From contig OY763926.1 in assembly GCA_963667715.1 (NCBI GenBank), positions 62,001 to 126,000 of the forward strand: DNA of 64,000 nucleotides. The letters run 5' to 3'. Positions 61,718-64,000 of this stretch are shown here, piece by piece (position 1 is the stretch's first letter; each line of letters starts with the position of its first letter). The stretch is from JAFGDI01 sp963667715. GTDB lineage: Bacteria; Planctomycetota; Phycisphaerae; Sedimentisphaerales; SM23-30. Under the pieces are notes generated by a model. That model was not told the DNA's origin, made no database searches, and worked only from the letters and a program-made list of their open reading frames with translations. The position numbers and the translations under genes were made by a program.

Positions 61718-61784
61718 CCAACCAAATCTTTGCGTCCTAGCGCCTTTGTGTTAAACTCTTAACCCTCATCTTAAATAAAACTAT
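61718..61784. repeat. Dispersed intergenic repeat, copy 2
   Basis: Partner of 1531-1593 (CCAACCAAATCTTTGCG, then CCTAGCGCCTTTGTG and TTAAACTCTTAA). It lies 60 bases past the hcp stop codon. Confidence 0.55.
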
Positions 61785-61845
61785 TACTTTCGGCTATCCT
61801 GCTCTGCCTTAATTAATCAATTTCCAGTTTGCACCAGCAAACACC

Positions 61846-63483
61846 TCATACCCGCTGTACTTCCTTCTGCTCGCTTCTCGACAAAATCTCCTTCAAATCT
61901 TCCGCCGCGGTAGTTACCGGCTTAAGATTAAATGATTCTGCCAGCACCGCTGCCATCTCCGGCGTAATAAACGCTGGCATCGTCGGCCCCAACTTAATAT
62001 TCCTTACCCCCAGATGTAGTAGTGTTAACAATATCGCTACCGCCTTCTGCTCATACCAGCTCAGTACAAACGTCAACGGTAGTTCATTCACCGAACAGTT
62101 AAGACCATCTGCCAGCATAAGAGCTATACTTATCGCCGAATACGTATCGTTACACTGGCCAATATCCATCAGGCGTGGAATCCCTGCAATACTGCCGAAG
62201 TCTTTTTTATTGAACCGATACTTGCCACAGGCCAAAGTAAAGATTATCGAATCCTTCGGTACCAGCTTCGCAAATTCTGTATAATAGCTTCGTCCTTGTC
62301 TCGCTCCATCGCAACCGCCCACCAGGAAAAAGTGGCGGATCTTCCCGCTTTTAACCGCGTCAACTATCTGGTTGCTGATAGTATGCAACGTATTTCTCGC
62401 AAAGCCTATTAGTATTTCGTGTGGTTGCTGATTACTGGTGAAACCTTCCTCTGCCAACGCACAACATATTACCGCACTAAAATCTTTATCCTCGCCAATA
62501 TGGATCGTCCCCGGCCACGCAACCGGCCCGCTCGTAAATACTCTATCTTTATATTCATCTAGCGGTTGCTGTATGCAATTCGTCGTCACTAGTATCGCAC
62601 CCGGAAAATCAGCAAACTCTCGCTGCTGATCCTGCCATGCACCACCATAATTACCAGCTAGGTGCGGATACTTTTTCAACCCCGGATATGCCAATGCCGG
62701 CAGTAGCTCCCCATGAGTGTAAACATTAATATTCTTTCCCGCTGTCTGCTTGAGTAAAAGCTCCAGGTCGTGAATATCGTGCCCGCTAACCAATATACAT
62801 TTACCCGGAATTTGTGTTGTCTTTATCGACGTCGGCTCTGGGTGACCATATCTGGTTGTATGTGCATCGTCTAGCAGTGCCATCGCCATATAGTTTAGCT
62901 CACCGGCACGCAATGCCATTAGTACCAGCTGGTCCAGGTCCATAGGTTCACTCGCCAGAAATGCCAGAGCCTCGACAAAACCGCTATCGATCTCTTCAAT
63001 TACAAAAGTAAATTCTCTCGCATGTTTTAAATATGACGCTGTCCCTTTCAGCCCGTAAAGGATAAGCTCCTGCATCCCCGCAATCGTATCACCATACTGC
63101 CCTCTGCGATTCGCCAGTGTAAAATACTGTGCCGTATTTAACATCGCCGGAATCTCAAAACTATCAATTGTAATATCACCACATGCCGGCGACGACCCGT
63201 TCTTAACTTTACATATCGACTGGTTCAGTTCAGCAACATATTTCGCAAGTCGATTCTCATCGAAATCAACATTCGTCATCGTCGCAAACAGACTCTCGTA
63301 GAGCAGACTGCTGTATCCATCCGCTGGAACATGATTCTGTTTAAGATACCAGCCAAGCACCTTCACCTGGTGAACTATTATATCCTGTAAACCAGCACAG
63401 CGAGAATCCTTCCCGCAAATACCAACGGTACTACAGCTTCTACCTCCAGCTGACTGTTCACACTGATAACAATACATTTCCAT
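61846..63483 (-). CDS. hcp: Hybrid-cluster protein (hydroxylamine reductase), class I
   Basis: A 545-residue iron-sulfur enzyme that reduces hydroxylamine in vitro and detoxifies nitric oxide in vivo. The N-terminal cysteines C5, C8, C17, C23 give the spacing CX2CX8CX5C, that of the class I proteins of strict anaerobes with a [4Fe-4S] cluster. The hybrid-cluster ligands lie later: HDIHDLE, TTNCIQQP, and CGKYRFNKKDF with GIPRLMDIGQCNDTYSA. I start at ATG 63483 (MEMYCYQC), which has GAGG at the right distance; 63507 and 63489 are upstream in-frame ATGs. A ferredoxin-like partner gene precedes it, 73 bases away. Confidence 0.96.
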   Translation of the reverse strand: MEMYCYQCEQSAGGRSCSTVGICGKDSRCAGLQDIIVHQVKVLGWYLKQNHVPADGYSSLLYESLFATMTNVDFDENRLAKYVAELNQSICKVKNGSSPACGDITIDSFEIPAMLNTAQYFTLANRRGQYGDTIAGMQELILYGLKGTASYLKHAREFTFVIEEIDSGFVEALAFLASEPMDLDQLVLMALRAGELNYMAMALLDDAHTTRYGHPEPTSIKTTQIPGKCILVSGHDIHDLELLLKQTAGKNINVYTHGELLPALAYPGLKKYPHLAGNYGGAWQDQQREFADFPGAILVTTNCIQQPLDEYKDRVFTSGPVAWPGTIHIGEDKDFSAVICCALAEEGFTSNQQPHEILIGFARNTLHTISNQIVDAVKSGKIRHFFLVGGCDGARQGRSYYTEFAKLVPKDSIIFTLACGKYRFNKKDFGSIAGIPRLMDIGQCNDTYSAISIALMLADGLNCSVNELPLTFVLSWYEQKAVAILLTLLHLGVRNIKLGPTMPAFITPEMAAVLAESFNLKPVTTAAEDLKEILSRSEQKEVQRV

Positions 63484-63556
63484 TTTCATACCTCGGCTAA
63501 CTCGCATTCGTTACCGTAAGCCCAAAACTCTACCTGACTAATTCCTAAATCCTAAA

Positions 63557-64000
63557 CTACACTATCAAAGTCTGTTTTATATTTCCATCCAGCGAGATAG
63601 TTACTTCTTTTATCTCAACTGTACTGCCGCTTAGATCTCGGCCTTGTCGTACCATCGCCGTCAAACCTGAACAGCATGGAACTTCCATTCTCGCAATTGT
63701 CACACTTCGCAATTTCGAAACTGAAAACATCTCTGTCAGCTTTTCAACATATCCATCCAGTACATCAAGTTTCGGACAAGCTATCACCAGTCCCTTACCC
63801 GCCAGAAAATCCTTATGAAAACTCCCATATGAAAATGCACTGCATGATGCCGCGATCAATATATCCGCATTTTGAAACTGCGGTGCTTCTGGCCGAATAA
63901 GATGCAGCTGGATCGGCCACGCACACAGCTCAGAACTGTTCTCGCTATAACTATCCTTGGCTGATGAATTACAACTGCACGGCGAACCATGTCCGCTTCT
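63557..64000 (-). CDS. Iron-sulfur-type partner protein of Hcp (5' end cut by window)
   Basis: The last 147 residues of a minus-strand gene that continues past 64000. I extended the reading frame to the window edge by hand. Visible are a CSCNSSAKDS stretch, then CAWPIQLHLIRPEAPQF, ILIAASCSAFSYGSFH and GLVIACPKLDVLDGYVEKL, ending VEIKEVTISLDGNIKQTLIV. This is the C-terminal half of the 4Fe-4S dicluster proteins often found next to hcp. The ferredoxin clusters would lie in the missing N-terminal part. It likely passes electrons to Hcp. Its stop is 73 bases before the hcp start, so they form an operon. Confidence 0.82.
   Translation of the reverse strand, partial: RSGHGSPCSCNSSAKDSYSENSSELCAWPIQLHLIRPEAPQFQNADILIAASCSAFSYGSFHKDFLAGKGLVIACPKLDVLDGYVEKLTEMFSVSKLRSVTIARMEVPCCSGLTAMVRQGRDLSGSTVEIKEVTISLDGNIKQTLIV

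Larger units (their letters stand above)
60797..61845. other. Intergenic region with structured plus-strand RNA candidate and repeats
   Basis: About 1 kb without a convincing protein gene. A stretch from roughly 61085 to 61442 carries many small hairpins and ends in a plus-strand terminator (separate entry). Downstream, 61453-61482 and 61640-61657 are CCCGAT/ATCGGG palindromes, 61572-61583 is a half copy, and 61718-61784 is the dispersed repeat shared with 1531-1593. A 70-codon plus-strand frame at 61109-61321 has no ribosome site. Confidence 0.55.

Noticed and set aside
1..64000. tRNA/rRNA genes, CRISPR array, prophage or transposase
   Set aside because: I looked for T-loop motifs, regularly spaced repeats and integrase/transposase signatures in the translations and saw none. 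Weak or degenerate copies could be missed by eye.

Overview
The window looks like a chromosomal segment of a Gram-negative, probably anaerobic or facultatively anaerobic bacterium. The best guess is the Planctomycetota, class Phycisphaerae (Sedimentisphaerales-like); Lentisphaerota is an alternative. This rests on a prepilin-like protein with the H-Xn-DG C-terminus, a PEP-CTERM protein, a short PheT without the tRNA-binding OB domain, a Ycf46-like AAA protein, a tail-anchored Ser/Thr kinase, and outer-envelope genes (Wza, LPS-kinase/heptosyltransferase fusion, LpoB, YcfL, CsgG). A class I hybrid-cluster protein and ferredoxin/radical-SAM genes fit low-oxygen life. No tRNA, rRNA, CRISPR array, transposase, prophage or restriction endonuclease was seen.

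Layout. 1-4 kb: 3'-truncated pheT (-), an orphan DNA methyltransferase (+) and a membrane glycosyltransferase (-). 4-11.5 kb: a plus-strand run with Hsp20 (sigma-54-like promoter and structured leader), an FmdB zinc ribbon, a TPR lipoprotein, a 0.9 kb AT-rich gap with DnaA-box-like sites, an RNase Z-like hydrolase, a small outer-membrane barrel, nadE and two envelope proteins. 11.6-25 kb: mostly minus strand, with a Kelch lipoprotein, a radical SAM protein, a STAS protein, a 55-residue small protein, a candidate non-coding RNA, a TSUP exporter, recG, an amidase, the kinase/GT9 fusion, an HD-GYP/PilZ protein and a UvrC-like paralogue; a thioredoxin-like gene lies on the plus strand among them. 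25.4-31.5 kb: a DUF3467 protein, a flavoprotein, then a sigma-54 activator followed by a sigma-54-like promoter and a pilin-like / PEP-CTERM / MFS operon. 31.6-36.6 kb: exopolysaccharide genes (WecA-like, Wzz/BY-kinase-like, Wza-like). 37-41 kb: a ferredoxin-radical SAM pair and hisS. 41-47 kb: a chemoreceptor with a CZB-like sensor region, a nucleotidyltransferase, a CYTH protein, an AAA ATPase and an NAD(P)HX epimerase. 47.9-52.9 kb: SRP RNA-dnaX-ybaB-recR-rpoN-tsaE on the minus strand. 53.5-60.8 kb: a Ser/Thr kinase, then a COG3014-YcfL-LpoB-CsgG lipoprotein operon, a FAH-family enzyme and prmC. 61-64 kb: a second structured intergenic transcript candidate, then hcp and its ferredoxin-like partner, which is cut by the window end.

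The clearest link between regions is sigma-54: rpoN itself, a GAF-AAA-Fis activator, and two promoter-like elements with identical GG-N10-GT geometry, one before hsp20 and one before the PEP-CTERM operon. The second lies downstream of two tandem palindromes that could be activator sites. The most novel-looking element is the plus-strand intergenic RNA candidate at about 15.24-15.57 kb. Two of its hairpins, one of them the terminator, carry the same CAG-CCUC-CUG tip, which is complementary to Shine-Dalgarno sequences. A family of short CCCGAT...ATCGGG palindromes is scattered through the intergenic spaces.
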